DNA of 64,000 nucleotides from 13-2-20CM-66-19 sp963824395. Lineage in GTDB: Bacteria; Pseudomonadota; Gammaproteobacteria; Steroidobacterales; Steroidobacteraceae. The DNA lies in the NCBI GenBank assembly GCA_963824395.1, contig CAWGPF010000005.1, positions 868,001 to 932,000 on the forward strand. Reading direction: 5' to 3'. Positions 27,001 through 34,264 of the stretch are shown here, one piece after another (the stretch's first letter is position 1; each line of letters opens with the position of its first letter). The position numbers and the translations under genes were made by a program. The notes below the pieces were generated by a model. The model was not told where the DNA came from. It worked only from the letters and a program-made list of their open reading frames with translations, and ran no database searches.

Positions 27001-27191
27001 AGCTGCTCCACTTCCTCGGCGGCGAGCCCGGGGATCTGGGTGGTCACCTGGGCGGCGACGTCACCGAGCTCAGGATAGGCCTCGACCGAGAGGGTCTCCC
27101 AGGCATAGATGCCGAAGCAGGCGAGGAGCGCGGCGAGCACGATGACGGGGATCCGGTGCTCGAGGCAGAAGCCGACAAACTGGTCAATCAT
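24096..27191 (-). CDS. Heavy-metal RND efflux permease (CzcA/CusA family)
   Basis: 1031 residues with the heavy-metal RND pattern: an N-terminal segment IDQFVGFCLEHRIPVIV, WETLSVEAYPELGDVAAQVTTQ soon after, and canonical TM4 LVDGAIVVTEAVLRR with its Asp. The C-terminal TM block ends near LTLFVLPSMYHVIEHW. In this family the protein uses the proton gradient to expel divalent or monovalent metals from periplasm and cytoplasm. The gene overlaps the adaptor by 8 bases and the NodT gene by 4. Neighbouring CDF and CadR/PbrR-like genes favour Zn, Cd, Co or Pb rather than Cu or Ag. Confidence 0.93.
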   Translation of the reverse strand: MIDQFVGFCLEHRIPVIVLAALLACFGIYAWETLSVEAYPELGDVAAQVTTQIPGLAAEEVEQLITVPLERQINGTPGLLLMRSSSTFGLSLITVLFRDGYEDYWARQRLLERINQAVLPAGAAPSLDPVAGPGGEIYRYTLESTTKNLQELSEIQRWRVIPALKSVPGVVDDTNFGGFTTEYQLDLDPQQLEHYSLGITDVINAINNNNANAGGGRVARGEQSYVIRGVGLMRSLEDIGATVVTQVNGIPVLVRDLGRTTLSHQEREGILGKDNNPDTIEGIVLMLKYQNPSQTLRGLHEKVAQLNRQLAAEDVRIVPYSDRDNLVHATVRKVGRTIAEGIALVFIVLIVFLGSPRSAFVVAVSIPMALVSVFSFLNLTKVSANLLSLGALDFGILVDGAIVVTEAVLRRREATPAQELSESEVKAAALQVTRPIFFASLIIITTYLPLFSFERAEAKLFTPMAYTMGYALFGALLTSLALVPALAYYAFRAPGRVYHNRWLERLTLHYDRWLTACLREPRIIYGISLFALLAVIGLGITIGRDFLPDLDEGALWLQVQMPTGLALNEASDMASELRRAILKYPEVSYVVTQTGRNDDGTDPWTMSHIEAPVGLNAYDTWPNHESKRAFVDRLAADLGRQLPGYSIGISQPIIDGVNDLLGGAHSPLVAKIYGDDLNELRDIGGQIVAVLESIQGTSSASIFQEPPVPQIEIKLDRAKAARYGINMADVQNVIQTGVGQAPVSTVYVGERTYPLTVRYLSGARSDPDVLGALTVRTSAGMNVPLAQIADLRVRQGESTVTRENGQRNLTIRIDNRDRDLTSYLKEAQEKIARQVHFDPHRIRLEWGGQFENQRRAESRLLVILAMVMGLMLILLTVGIGNVRQAALILSVVPLATLGGLVSLHLTGQTLNVATGVGFIALFGVAVQNGIIMVANLNRMRKSGFDLHEAIMKGATERLRPVLMTATVATLGMLPAAIHTGVGSDVQRGIATVVVGGLAVATLLTLFVLPSMYHVIEHWAEERGGRPLWGKG

Positions 27192-28374
27192 TGAGCAGGA
27201 TTCCGCCCTTGATGACCACCTGCTCCCCTGCCTTGAGACCGCCCAGGATCGGCACCGAGTCGCCTTCCTGCAGATCCGGCTCGACCGTGCGCCGCTCGAA
27301 GGTCCACGGCGCCGTGGCCACGAACACGCTCGTGCGGTCGTTGTTCATGAGGAGCGCGGAGGTCGGCACCACGATCTGCGGCCGCTCGGCCGTGATGAGA
27401 GTGACGCTCGCGTACATGTTCGGCTTGAGCCTGAAGCCATCGTTGGGCAGGGCGATGCGCACCTTATTGCGGTGCGAGTCCGCCTCGAGCACGTCATTCA
27501 CGCTCATCACCGTGCCCTTGAGCACGTCGTGCGGCGCGGCGTCGAGGCGTACCTGCGCCTCCTGGCCGAGCGCCACCTTCGGCACGTCTTTCTCGGCCAC
27601 GAGTGCGGTGACCCACACGGTGCCGAGGTGCACGAGCGTCAGCACCGGCTGGGTCGGATCATTGATCATGTTGCCGGTCGCGACATTCAGCGCCGTGATG
27701 CTGCCGGCGAAGGGGGCGCGCAGGGTGAGCAGGCGCGAGCCGCGGTCGCCCTGGACGCCGATGGCACGCAGCCTGGCCTGGGTGCGCGCGTACTCGGCCG
27801 CAGCCTGGCGCTGATCGCTGCGCGCCTGGTCGAGGTCGCGCTCCGAGAGTGCGCCGATCCTCGCCTGCCCCTCCTGGCGCTCGAGGTTCTTCTTGGCGAG
27901 ATTGAAGGTGTCGGCGGCCTTCGCGTCTTCCTCCCAGGCCTGGGCGAGATCGGGGGAATCGATCACGGCGAGCACCTGGCCTGCGCTTACCCGGTCCCCC
28001 GGGGACGCGCGCAGTTGCGCCACGCGACCGGCGAGCGGGCTTAACAGCGCCGCGGTGCGGGCGGGATCGGACTCTACGAGCGCCGGCAGCAGCAGTCGCC
28101 CGCCCACCGGTACCGCCTCGACGCGGGCGACCGTGAGACGCGAGCGCAGCGCGGAAGATTCCGGCACGAAGAGACTCGCGCCGCGGTGCTCCACAAGGGG
28201 CGGCGGCGCTGGCGGGGGGCGCTCGGCAAACAGCCCGAACCCGTGGGTGTAGAGAAGCACGACCAGCAGCAGCCCGAGCACGAGGCCGCCCCAAAGAAAC
28301 GCGCGGCCGCGCGGGGTGGCGGGCTGATCGATGATCGCCGCGGGGTGCGGTTGCTCCGAAAGTTCCTCTGTCAT
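27184..28374 (-). CDS. Heavy-metal RND efflux adaptor (CzcB-like)
   Basis: 396 residues from the ATG at 28374, with AGGA about 11 bases upstream. A short cytoplasmic head is followed by a membrane anchor (FLWGGLVLGLLLVVLLYTH, about residues 26-44). Next come a lipoyl-like segment (LLSPLAGRVAQLRASPGDRVSAGQVLAVID), an alpha-hairpin, and barrel domains ending in GLKAGEQVVIKGG. The N-terminus has no His-rich metal site. The gene overlaps czcA by 8 bases and lies 40 bases after the CDF gene. It links the pump to the NodT channel. Confidence 0.9.
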   Translation of the reverse strand: MTEELSEQPHPAAIIDQPATPRGRAFLWGGLVLGLLLVVLLYTHGFGLFAERPPPAPPPLVEHRGASLFVPESSALRSRLTVARVEAVPVGGRLLLPALVESDPARTAALLSPLAGRVAQLRASPGDRVSAGQVLAVIDSPDLAQAWEEDAKAADTFNLAKKNLERQEGQARIGALSERDLDQARSDQRQAAAEYARTQARLRAIGVQGDRGSRLLTLRAPFAGSITALNVATGNMINDPTQPVLTLVHLGTVWVTALVAEKDVPKVALGQEAQVRLDAAPHDVLKGTVMSVNDVLEADSHRNKVRIALPNDGFRLKPNMYASVTLITAERPQIVVPTSALLMNNDRTSVFVATAPWTFERRTVEPDLQEGDSVPILGGLKAGEQVVIKGGILLND

Positions 28375-28414
28375 GGTCGCTGGTTCCTGGAGGCACGCGC
28401 GCGGTGCGCGCGTG

Positions 28415-29398
28415 CTAGCGATGCCGCTGCGGTGTGCCGTCCTCGACGCAGGCCGGGGTGGCGCATTCGCCTTCCTCGATCTGCACCGTGCAGTGCTCGA
28501 CGCGCAGCTGCGACTCCAGGCGCGCATGAATGGCAGTGATCACGGTGCGGTGCTCGGTACCGGGCTCAAGGTCTGCGTGCAGCGTCACCGTCGGTCGTTC
28601 ACCGGTCATCGACCACACGTGCACGTGGTGCACGCCGGCGAGCCCTGGCACGTGGCCGAGCAGACACGCCTCCACCTGCGTGACGTCAAAGCGCGCCGGG
28701 GCGCTCTCGAGCAGCACGTCGGCCGACTCACGCGTGAGCGACCACGCCGAGCGCAGGATGAGGAAGGACACGAGCAGCGAGAGCAGCGGATCGGCGATGC
28801 GCCAGCCGAAGACGAGGATGAGCACGGCGGCCGCACTCGCCGCCACGGAGCCGAGCAGATCGCTCAGCACGTGGGCGCGCGCGCCGCGTTCGTTGAGGGA
28901 GTCCGCCCCGGACAGGGCGAGGAAGGCGGCGAGGTTCGCGATGCCGCCGAGGAGGGCGATGCCGAGCATGAGGCGGCCGTCGACGGGCGGCAGGTGGCGC
29001 AGGCGCACGATCGCCTCGTACACGACCCAGGCGGTGAGCAGGAGCAGCAGCTGGCCGTTGACGAAGGCGGCCAGCGGCTGGTAACGGCGGTGGCCGTAAG
29101 TGCGCCGCTGGTCGGCGGGACGCTGCGCGACGCGGATCGCCACCACGGCGAGCACCAGCGAGGCGGAGTCGGCGAGCATGTGAGCGGCTTCGGCCAGCAG
29201 CGCGATGGAGTTGGCGAGATACCCGCCGACGGCCTCGACCACCGTGAAAGCCCCGAGAATGACCAGCGCGATCAGCAGGCGCCGTGTGCTGCGGCGCGCC
29301 CCGCCGGCCGGCGCGCCGTGCCCGTCGTGGGAGTGATCGTGGTGGCCGTGGCGGGCATGCCCCCCGTGCGCGTGCGCGTGTGAATGTCTGCCCGTCAT
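28415..29398 (-). CDS. Cation diffusion facilitator (CzcD/DmeF-like)
   Basis: 327 residues from the ATG at 29398. The first about 30 residues are strongly His-rich (HSHAHAHGGHARHGHHDHSH), typical of zinc or cobalt CDF exporters. Six membrane segments follow. TM2 carries HMLADSASL (HxxxD metal site) and TM5 carries HVLSDLLGS (a second HxxxD). A C-terminal cytoplasmic domain contains VHHVHVWSMT. It is an inner-membrane antiporter moving Zn, Cd, Co or Ni to the periplasm, where CzcBA-NodT can expel it. It is the first gene of the operon and is divergent from a MerR regulator across a MerR-type operator. Confidence 0.93.
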   Translation of the reverse strand: MTGRHSHAHAHGGHARHGHHDHSHDGHGAPAGGARRSTRRLLIALVILGAFTVVEAVGGYLANSIALLAEAAHMLADSASLVLAVVAIRVAQRPADQRRTYGHRRYQPLAAFVNGQLLLLLTAWVVYEAIVRLRHLPPVDGRLMLGIALLGGIANLAAFLALSGADSLNERGARAHVLSDLLGSVAASAAAVLILVFGWRIADPLLSLLVSFLILRSAWSLTRESADVLLESAPARFDVTQVEACLLGHVPGLAGVHHVHVWSMTGERPTVTLHADLEPGTEHRTVITAIHARLESQLRVEHCTVQIEEGECATPACVEDGTPQRHR

Positions 29399-29520
29399 GA
29401 ACGAAGGTCCCCGTGACCGGTGCGGATGCGTGCGGGGCGCGCGTCGTGAGCCTGCCGGCGCGCCCGAGGCGCGCGCGCCGCCCCCGGCTGCGCGCGCGTG
29501 TCTGCCGGCGTATAGTGAAA

Positions 29521-29541
29521 ACCCTGTAGTCACTTTAGGGT
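29521..29541 (-). promoter_or_regulatory. MerR-type operator/promoter for the metal efflux operon
   Basis: A 21-base imperfect palindrome (ACCCTGTAGT, TCACTTTAGGGT with shared centre) resembles CadR/PbrR/ZntR operators. Its 10-base arms match at 8 of 10 positions. On the minus strand, TTGACC at 29544-29539 is a good -35, and a weak -10 (TTCACT) follows after about 19-20 bases, the lengthened spacer expected for MerR-activated promoters. The operator occupies that spacer and would drive the CDF-czcBA-nodT genes. Confidence 0.75.
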
Positions 29542-29551
29542 CAAGGGGATC

Positions 29552-30010
29552 ATGGACCTGACGCTCAAGATCGGTGAACTGGCGCGCCGCACGCAGTGCC
29601 AGACGGAGACCATCCGCTTCTATGAGCGTGAGGGACTCCTGCCCGCGCCGACGCGCACGGCGGCCAACTACCGGGTGTACGGGCACGCGCACGTCGAGCG
29701 CCTGGCCTTCATCCGCAACTGCCGCGCCCTGGACATGACTCTCGATGAGATCAGACAATTGCTGCGGTTCCGTGACCTGCCCGAGGATGACTGCCACGCG
29801 GCCCACGCGCTGCTCGATGAGCACGTGGCACACGTGGCGGCCCGTATCGCCGAACTGCAGCAGCTCGAACGCGAGCTGCGGGCGCTGCGCCGGCAGTGCC
29901 AGACGGCGCGCGAAGACCGCTCGTGCGGGATCCTCGGGGAGCTCAGTCACTCCGCCACCGGGACCCGCCGCAAGGCCGGCGCCCACGTGCGCGGCACCCA
30001 CCGCGGCTGA
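29552..30010 (+). CDS. MerR-family metal-responsive regulator (CadR/PbrR-like)
   Basis: 152 residues. The N-terminal MerR helix-turn-helix reads KIGELARRTQCQTETIRFYEREGLLPAP, and a dimerisation helix spans about residues 80-115. Cysteines fit the CadR/PbrR group: one in FIRNCRALDM near residue 53 of the linker region, one in DDCHAAH, and a C-terminal pair in RRQCQTAREDRSCGIL. These ligate Cd, Pb or Zn in that group. The tail contains several His. It is divergent from the CDF exporter, with a palindromic operator 11 bases before its start, and is predicted to activate the efflux operon when metal binds. Confidence 0.92.
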   Translation: MDLTLKIGELARRTQCQTETIRFYEREGLLPAPTRTAANYRVYGHAHVERLAFIRNCRALDMTLDEIRQLLRFRDLPEDDCHAAHALLDEHVAHVAARIAELQQLERELRALRRQCQTAREDRSCGILGELSHSATGTRRKAGAHVRGTHRG

Positions 30011-31441
30011 GTGCGGCCTGGCGCGCCCGCCGCGGGCGAACGATGCACCCACCGGCAGGCAGCCCTGCGCGGGCCGCTGCCGGTCCTGCGCCTGCTCGCC
30101 GGGCTGTTCCTGCTGCACTCAGGCGCGCTGCGCGCCGAGGAGGTGGCACCGGTGGTCGCGCCGGGACCGGACTCCCCCTGGCCGGCGCTGCTGTCCGCCC
30201 AGTACACCTACGTGCTGCAGCACCAGACCGCGCTCGATTCGCCCTACGCAGGACGCCTGAGCCTCATTCCCTCAGGGGACACCGAGGCCACCCACACGAT
30301 CGGCTTCTACGGCGGCTGGGGGGTGGCAGGCTGGGCGCAGCTGTACCTCGATACCGAGAAGTTCATGGGGGCCGGTGTCAGCGGGGCCACCGGGCTCGGC
30401 GGGCTCACCAACGGGGACGTGGTGCGCGAGGGTGTGGCCGGGCTCAAAAAGACCTTCTACATCGCGCGCGCGTTCGCGCGCTTCATGGTGCCGCTCGGGC
30501 GCAGCGTGGTGCACGTCGGGCGCGCGCAGGATCAGGTCGCCGGGAATGAGGCGGCGACGCGTCTGGAGTTCAAGGCCGGGCGCATGGCGGTGAACGATGA
30601 CTTCGACCACAACCGCTACGCGGGCGCCACGCGCACCGAGTTCATGAACTGGTCGCTGTGGGACAACACCGCCTGGGATTACGCCGCCAACACGCGCGGC
30701 TACACCGACGGCTTCGTCTTGGGCTACGTGAGCCCGCGGTGGACGCTCAAGTACGGCATCTACCGCATGCCGCTTTATGCCAACGGCCAGACCCTGGAGA
30801 CCCTCAGCCGCGCGCAGGGAGAGAACCTGGAGCTGACCCTCTCGCCCTGGAGCAACGGGGCGGTGCTGCGCCTCCTCACGTTCCGCAATACCGCCCGCAT
30901 GGGGGACTATCGCGAGGCGCTCGCGATTGCCGCCGCGAGCGGCATGCTGCCGGATGTGGCTGCGGACGGCCGCGACGGTCGCCACAAGTACGGCTTCGGG
31001 GTGAACGGGGAGCTGCCGCTTGCCGATGCGGGCGAGACCGGGCTGTTCATGCGCCTCGGCTGGAACGACGGTGCCACCGAATCCTTCGTGTTCACCGAGG
31101 TCGACCGCCTGGTGAGTCTCGGCGCCCAGCTCTCGGGCAGCCACTGGCGGCGTCCGCAGGATCACCTGGGTCTCGGCCTCGTCATCGAGGGGCTCTCCGC
31201 CGCGCACCACCAGTACCTGGCCGCGGGCGGCGCGGGATTCCTCCTCGATGATGGGCGGCTCAACTACGCGCACGAGGAGATCCTCGAGAGCTATTACCGT
31301 GTGCAGGTTCTGGATGCCATCGGGCAGCTGCCGGTGCGGCTGCAGATCGGCCCCGACGTGCAGCTGATCCGCAACCCCGGCTTCAATCAGGACCGCGGGC
31401 CGGCACGCTTCTACGCACTGCGCGTGCACCTGGAATACTGA
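30011..31441 (+). CDS. Carbohydrate-selective porin (OprB)-like outer-membrane protein
   Basis: 476 residues starting at the GTG directly after the MerR stop. An N-terminal hydrophobic stretch (PVLRLLAGLFLLHSGALRAEE) fits a signal peptide with cleavage near ALRA. The remainder is rich in aromatic and alternating beta-strand patterns: YTYVLQHQ, FYGGWGVAGWAQLYLDTEKF, LGYVSPRWTLKYGIYRMP, and a final FYALRVHLEY ending in aromatic Tyr. OprB-type porins open similarly and share the carbohydrate-porin layout. Zero spacing to the regulator suggests a common transcript. Whether it admits sugars or something else is unknown. Confidence 0.75.
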   Translation: MRPGAPAAGERCTHRQAALRGPLPVLRLLAGLFLLHSGALRAEEVAPVVAPGPDSPWPALLSAQYTYVLQHQTALDSPYAGRLSLIPSGDTEATHTIGFYGGWGVAGWAQLYLDTEKFMGAGVSGATGLGGLTNGDVVREGVAGLKKTFYIARAFARFMVPLGRSVVHVGRAQDQVAGNEAATRLEFKAGRMAVNDDFDHNRYAGATRTEFMNWSLWDNTAWDYAANTRGYTDGFVLGYVSPRWTLKYGIYRMPLYANGQTLETLSRAQGENLELTLSPWSNGAVLRLLTFRNTARMGDYREALAIAAASGMLPDVAADGRDGRHKYGFGVNGELPLADAGETGLFMRLGWNDGATESFVFTEVDRLVSLGAQLSGSHWRRPQDHLGLGLVIEGLSAAHHQYLAAGGAGFLLDDGRLNYAHEEILESYYRVQVLDAIGQLPVRLQIGPDVQLIRNPGFNQDRGPARFYALRVHLEY

Positions 31442-31467
31442 GGCCCCGGGGCGCCCCCGCAAACGAA

Positions 31468-31494
31468 CAGGCCGCCCGGCGAGGGGCGGCCTGT
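31468..31494. terminator. Bidirectional terminator-like hairpin between convergent genes
   Basis: An 11-bp perfect stem (ACAGGCCGCCC at 31468-31478 with 31484-31494) and a 5-base loop lie 27 bases after the porin stop and 27 before the end of the convergent gene. Flanking T-tracts are weak, with TTCGTTTG on the minus strand. Confidence 0.65.
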
Positions 31495-31520
31495 CGTGTC
31501 AAGAGGGTGCGCTGCCTCGA

Positions 31521-32483
31521 TCAGCTCTTCTCGCCCTCCGGATGCTCCGGGCGCTCCTTGTGCGCCTGGGGCTGCTTGGGGGGCTTTGGCGGCTTCGCGC
31601 CATTGGCGGCAACCGCAGGCTTCGGGCCCGTTGCCGGATGCGCGTTGGTGGGCATGGGGACAGCAGCGGCCGGGCGGCCTGCGGACTTCGCAGCGATGAC
31701 ACCCGGACCTGTGAAGGTGGCCGGATGCGTGGTGGCGGCGATGGCGGGATGCCCGCCGTTGGCATGGGCGAAGAGCGCAGGATTCTTGGCCGCTTCCGTC
31801 ACGTGCTGCTGCTGCTGGACGGTCGGCTGCAGGTGCGGTTCCTGCGCCGCCATGCGCTCCTGGGCGGTCGGGGTCGCGGCGATGCCGCCGGCGCCGCCGG
31901 TGAAGCTCACGCGATTCACCGTGACGTTATTGACCACGGTCTCGTTGTACGTGTTGTGGACCACCGTCACGTTCACGTTGGTGACCGCGGCGTTGTAGGC
32001 GAAGGAGTTACCGACCCAGCGACCCCCGGCATAGCCGCTGCCGGCATAACCGAAGCCGTAGTTCACGCCGCCATAGAAGCCGATGTGCGGGCCCCAGTAA
32101 CCGGCATGAAAGGCGTATACGCCGCCGACGTAGCCCCAGTATCCGGGGGTCCACAGGACGCCGACGCGCGGGGGCGCCACCCAGGTGCCCGGCACCCAGT
32201 AATAGCCGCTCGGGGCGTAACCCCAGTACCCGGGCGTCCACATGTAGCCCACCACCGGGCAGGGCGGCTGCTCGTACACCGGCAGCGGCGGGGGCGCCTC
32301 GTAGATCTGGCCTTCCACGGCCGGGGCCGGCGCGACCACGGCAACTGGCGCTGCGACGTACGCTGGCGGAGCTAGCGGGCGCACGGCGATGGTGCAGCCG
32401 GCGGCCAGGGCGCCGATTGATGCGAGGAGCGCAAGACGCGCCAGCGAGCGCGCGGACACGAACGTGGGGAGGGGCTTTGACAT
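31521..32483 (-). CDS. YXWGXW-repeat lipoprotein
   Basis: 320 residues from the ATG at 32483, with AGGA a few bases upstream; a longer in-frame reading starts at 32555. The signal peptide ends in a lipobox ALAAGC. The central region has repeated aromatic motifs: WTPGYWGYAPSGYYW, WVPGTW, WTPGYWGYVGGVY, FHAGYWGPH. This is the YXWGXW signature of secreted or envelope proteins. A Tyr/Gly-rich segment and an Asn/Val-rich strand (VTNVNVTVVHNTYNETVVNN) follow. The tail is Pro/Lys/Glu-rich and disordered. The function is unknown; family members are envelope-associated. Confidence 0.85.
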   Translation of the reverse strand: MSKPLPTFVSARSLARLALLASIGALAAGCTIAVRPLAPPAYVAAPVAVVAPAPAVEGQIYEAPPPLPVYEQPPCPVVGYMWTPGYWGYAPSGYYWVPGTWVAPPRVGVLWTPGYWGYVGGVYAFHAGYWGPHIGFYGGVNYGFGYAGSGYAGGRWVGNSFAYNAAVTNVNVTVVHNTYNETVVNNVTVNRVSFTGGAGGIAATPTAQERMAAQEPHLQPTVQQQQHVTEAAKNPALFAHANGGHPAIAATTHPATFTGPGVIAAKSAGRPAAAVPMPTNAHPATGPKPAVAANGAKPPKPPKQPQAHKERPEHPEGEKS

Positions 32484-32652
32484 GGTCCTGCCTTGGTACG
32501 AAAGCTCGGGGGAGGTTAGTCCCGCGCCGGTGGATGAAAGGTGAAGCGCCTTCACGAATTTGAAAGCTCGCGAAGCCTCGTTTCCAGCACCAACGTGCCG
32601 GTGCAGGATCGGGACAGGAGATGACGAACTCTTAACGGGGTACGTCGCTGTC

Positions 32653-32700
32653 TTGACACAGGGTAAGTATGGGCTTACGGTAAGTCATGATTTACGGTAA
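32653..32700 (+). promoter_or_regulatory. Promoter and candidate self-operator of the ArsR-type regulator
   Basis: A perfect -35 TTGACA at 32653-32658 is followed after 17 bases by TACGGT at 32676-32681 as a possible -10. This puts transcription initiation at or near the ATG at 32687. TTACGGTAAG occurs twice, around 32675-32684 and 32691-32701, and GTAAG with CTTAC forms a dyad at 32663-32678. The repeats overlap the -10 and the start codon, as expected for an autorepressor site. Confidence 0.55.
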
Positions 32701-33010
32701 GGCGCTCGACTGCCTCAGTGACCCGACGCGGCGGCGCGTCTTCGAGCGCCTGCGCAGCGGACCGAAGTCCGTCGGGGTCCTGGCCCGCGGCATGCCTGTG
32801 AGCCGCCCGGCGGTGTCCCAGCATCTGCGGGCGCTGAAGGAGGCGGGCCTGGTGGCCGACAAGCCCGACGGCACCCGCCGCATCTACTACATCGATCCGC
32901 ATGGACTTGGCGGGTTGCGACGCTGGCTCGACAGCTTCTGGGACGAGGCCCTGCTGGCGTTCAAAGAGGGAGTCGAGTCACAGGGCGCGTCCCGGGACGA
33001 GGAGTCATGA
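32687..33010 (+). CDS. ArsR-family winged-helix transcriptional regulator
   Basis: 107 residues with an ArsR fold: ALDCLSDPTRRRVFERL, recognition region MPVSRPAVSQHLRALKEAGLV, and a beta-wing DGTRRIYYID. The metal-binding Cys pair (CVC) of classic ArsR/SmtB proteins is absent. This matches the subgroup paired with SRPBCC (AHSA1-like) proteins, which represses its own operon. It overlaps the SRPBCC gene by 4 bases. No convincing Shine-Dalgarno precedes the ATG, and the promoter geometry suggests a leaderless or very short-leader mRNA. Confidence 0.9.
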   Translation: MIYGKALDCLSDPTRRRVFERLRSGPKSVGVLARGMPVSRPAVSQHLRALKEAGLVADKPDGTRRIYYIDPHGLGGLRRWLDSFWDEALLAFKEGVESQGASRDEES

Positions 33011-33498
33011 GCGCCACGATCCGCATTGCCCCGGTGCGCAAGAGCATGCGTGTGCACGCCAGCGCGCCGGCGGCCTTCGAGTTCTTCACGGCCGGCATGG
33101 ATCGCTGGTGGCCGAAGTCCCACAACATCGGGCGCGCGCCCATCAGGCGCTGCGTGATCGAGCCCTTCGTCGGCGGACGCTGGTACAACGAGCTGACCGA
33201 TGGTTCCGAGGTGACGGTGGGTCACGTGCGCGCATGGGAGCCCGGCGCGCGCCTGGTGGTCAGCTGGGAGATCACCGCGCAGTGGCAGCCCGAGGCGCGC
33301 GTCGCGCTCGCCTCCGAGGTCGAGGTGCGCTTCGTGCCGGACGGACCTTCCTACACGCGTGTCGACATCGAGCACCGCGACTTTGAGCGCATGGCAGAAG
33401 GGGGCGAGACCATGCGCGGGGCGGTCGATAGGGGCTGGCCCGGGCTCCTCGAGCTCTTCGCCGAGGGCCTTGCGCGCGGCGCGGCGCACGCGCCATGA
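33007..33498 (+). CDS. SRPBCC/AHSA1-family protein
   Basis: 163 residues with the SRPBCC hydrophobic-pocket fold. Characteristic pieces are SAPAAFEFFTAGMDRWWPKSHNIG, IEPFVGGRWYNELTDGSEVTVGHVRAWEPGARLVVSWEI (a long meander described here by its parts) and a final amphipathic helix WPGLLELFAEGLA. Such proteins bind small hydrophobic ligands or act as Aha1-like cofactors. They are very often coupled to an ArsR repressor, as here with a 4-base overlap. It is cytoplasmic with no signal peptide; the ligand is unknown. Confidence 0.88.
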   Translation: MSATIRIAPVRKSMRVHASAPAAFEFFTAGMDRWWPKSHNIGRAPIRRCVIEPFVGGRWYNELTDGSEVTVGHVRAWEPGARLVVSWEITAQWQPEARVALASEVEVRFVPDGPSYTRVDIEHRDFERMAEGGETMRGAVDRGWPGLLELFAEGLARGAAHAP

Positions 33499-33929
33499 GG
33501 CTGAGCGCCTCCGTGTGGTTGCGCATCGGCGCGGCGCTTGCCGCGCTCTACGCGGCCGGACACACGCTCGGGCACCCCTGGACCGCGACGCACGACCCGA
33601 TGGCGCAGGGGGTGACGATCGCCATGCAGGGCGTGCACTTCAACGCCGCGGGCGAGAACCGCAGCTACTGGGAGTTCTACCAGGGGTTCGGCTTTGCCCT
33701 GAGCGTGCTGCTCGCACTGCAGGCGGTGCTCCTGTGGCAGCTGGCCGCACTCGCAGGCAAGGGTCAGGACTATCGCGTTGCAGCGCTCGCTCATCTGGTG
33801 GCGTTCCTCGCCCTTGCGGGGGTGGCCTACCGCTACCTGTTCGCGCTGCCTCTGTGGCTCGCGCTCGCGATCGCAGCGTGCCTCGGCGCGGCGCTGCTGC
33901 GCGCAGGCGGGCGGCCGACGCATTCGTAG
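33495..33929 (+). CDS. Small four-helix membrane protein
   Basis: 144 residues with four predicted membrane segments, near residues 7-22, 61-85, 95-112 and 115-132. A loop contains the conserved-looking YWEFYQGFGF. It overlaps the SRPBCC gene by 4 bases, and genes of this type recur downstream of ArsR/SRPBCC pairs. No catalytic motif is visible and I do not assign a function. The GHTLGHPW segment with two His near the first helix is a feature to note. Confidence 0.8.
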   Translation: MRLSASVWLRIGAALAALYAAGHTLGHPWTATHDPMAQGVTIAMQGVHFNAAGENRSYWEFYQGFGFALSVLLALQAVLLWQLAALAGKGQDYRVAALAHLVAFLALAGVAYRYLFALPLWLALAIAACLGAALLRAGGRPTHS

Positions 33930-34006
33930 GCAGCCGCGACGGCCACGCACTACACTGGCGCGTGCCCGAGTATGCAACCCACCCCTCCGAGCGGACCTGC
34001 AAGAAC

Positions 34007-34225
34007 ATGAACTGGATTGCCCTGACCTGTGCGGCGCTCGTGGCCGGCTGCTCAACCTCCCCCCCCATCGACAACCCGTCCAGCCCCAGGGAGATCCGCC
34101 CGCAGTCCGATGAGCGCGTCGAGGCGCGCCAGCTCGAGCAGGCCGAAGCGGAGTGCTCGGCGCAGGGCAAGCATGCGGTCGCCCATCGCGATGAGGGCAT
34201 GACGCTCTACGACTGCAAGGACTGA
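34007..34225 (+). CDS. Small lipoprotein of unknown function
   Basis: 72 residues. A short lipoprotein signal MNWIALTCAALVAGC has its lipobox at VAGC (Cys15). The mature part is hydrophilic with two further Cys (ECSAQGKHAVAHRDEGMTLYDC). These could form a disulphide in the periplasm. It lies 78 bases after the membrane protein gene and just upstream of the tRNA-Leu gene. No family assignment is possible from the sequence alone. Confidence 0.65.
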   Translation: MNWIALTCAALVAGCSTSPPIDNPSSPREIRPQSDERVEARQLEQAEAECSAQGKHAVAHRDEGMTLYDCKD

Positions 34226-34239
34226 GGGCGGATATCCGG

Positions 34240-34245
34240 TAGAAT
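34240..34245 (+). promoter_or_regulatory. Candidate -10 box of the tRNA-Leu promoter
   Basis: TAGAAT lies 20 bases before the mature tRNA 5' end. No good -35 is visible at the expected distance. A GC-rich discriminator (CGCGCCCGCGC) follows, as is common for stable-RNA promoters. Confidence 0.5.
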
Positions 34246-34264
34246 CGCGCCCGCGCATCCCAAT

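Noticed and set aside
25197..27194. 665-codon plus-strand open frame opposite czcA
   Set aside because: Antisense shadow of a well-conserved RND permease, with charged, repetitive translation.
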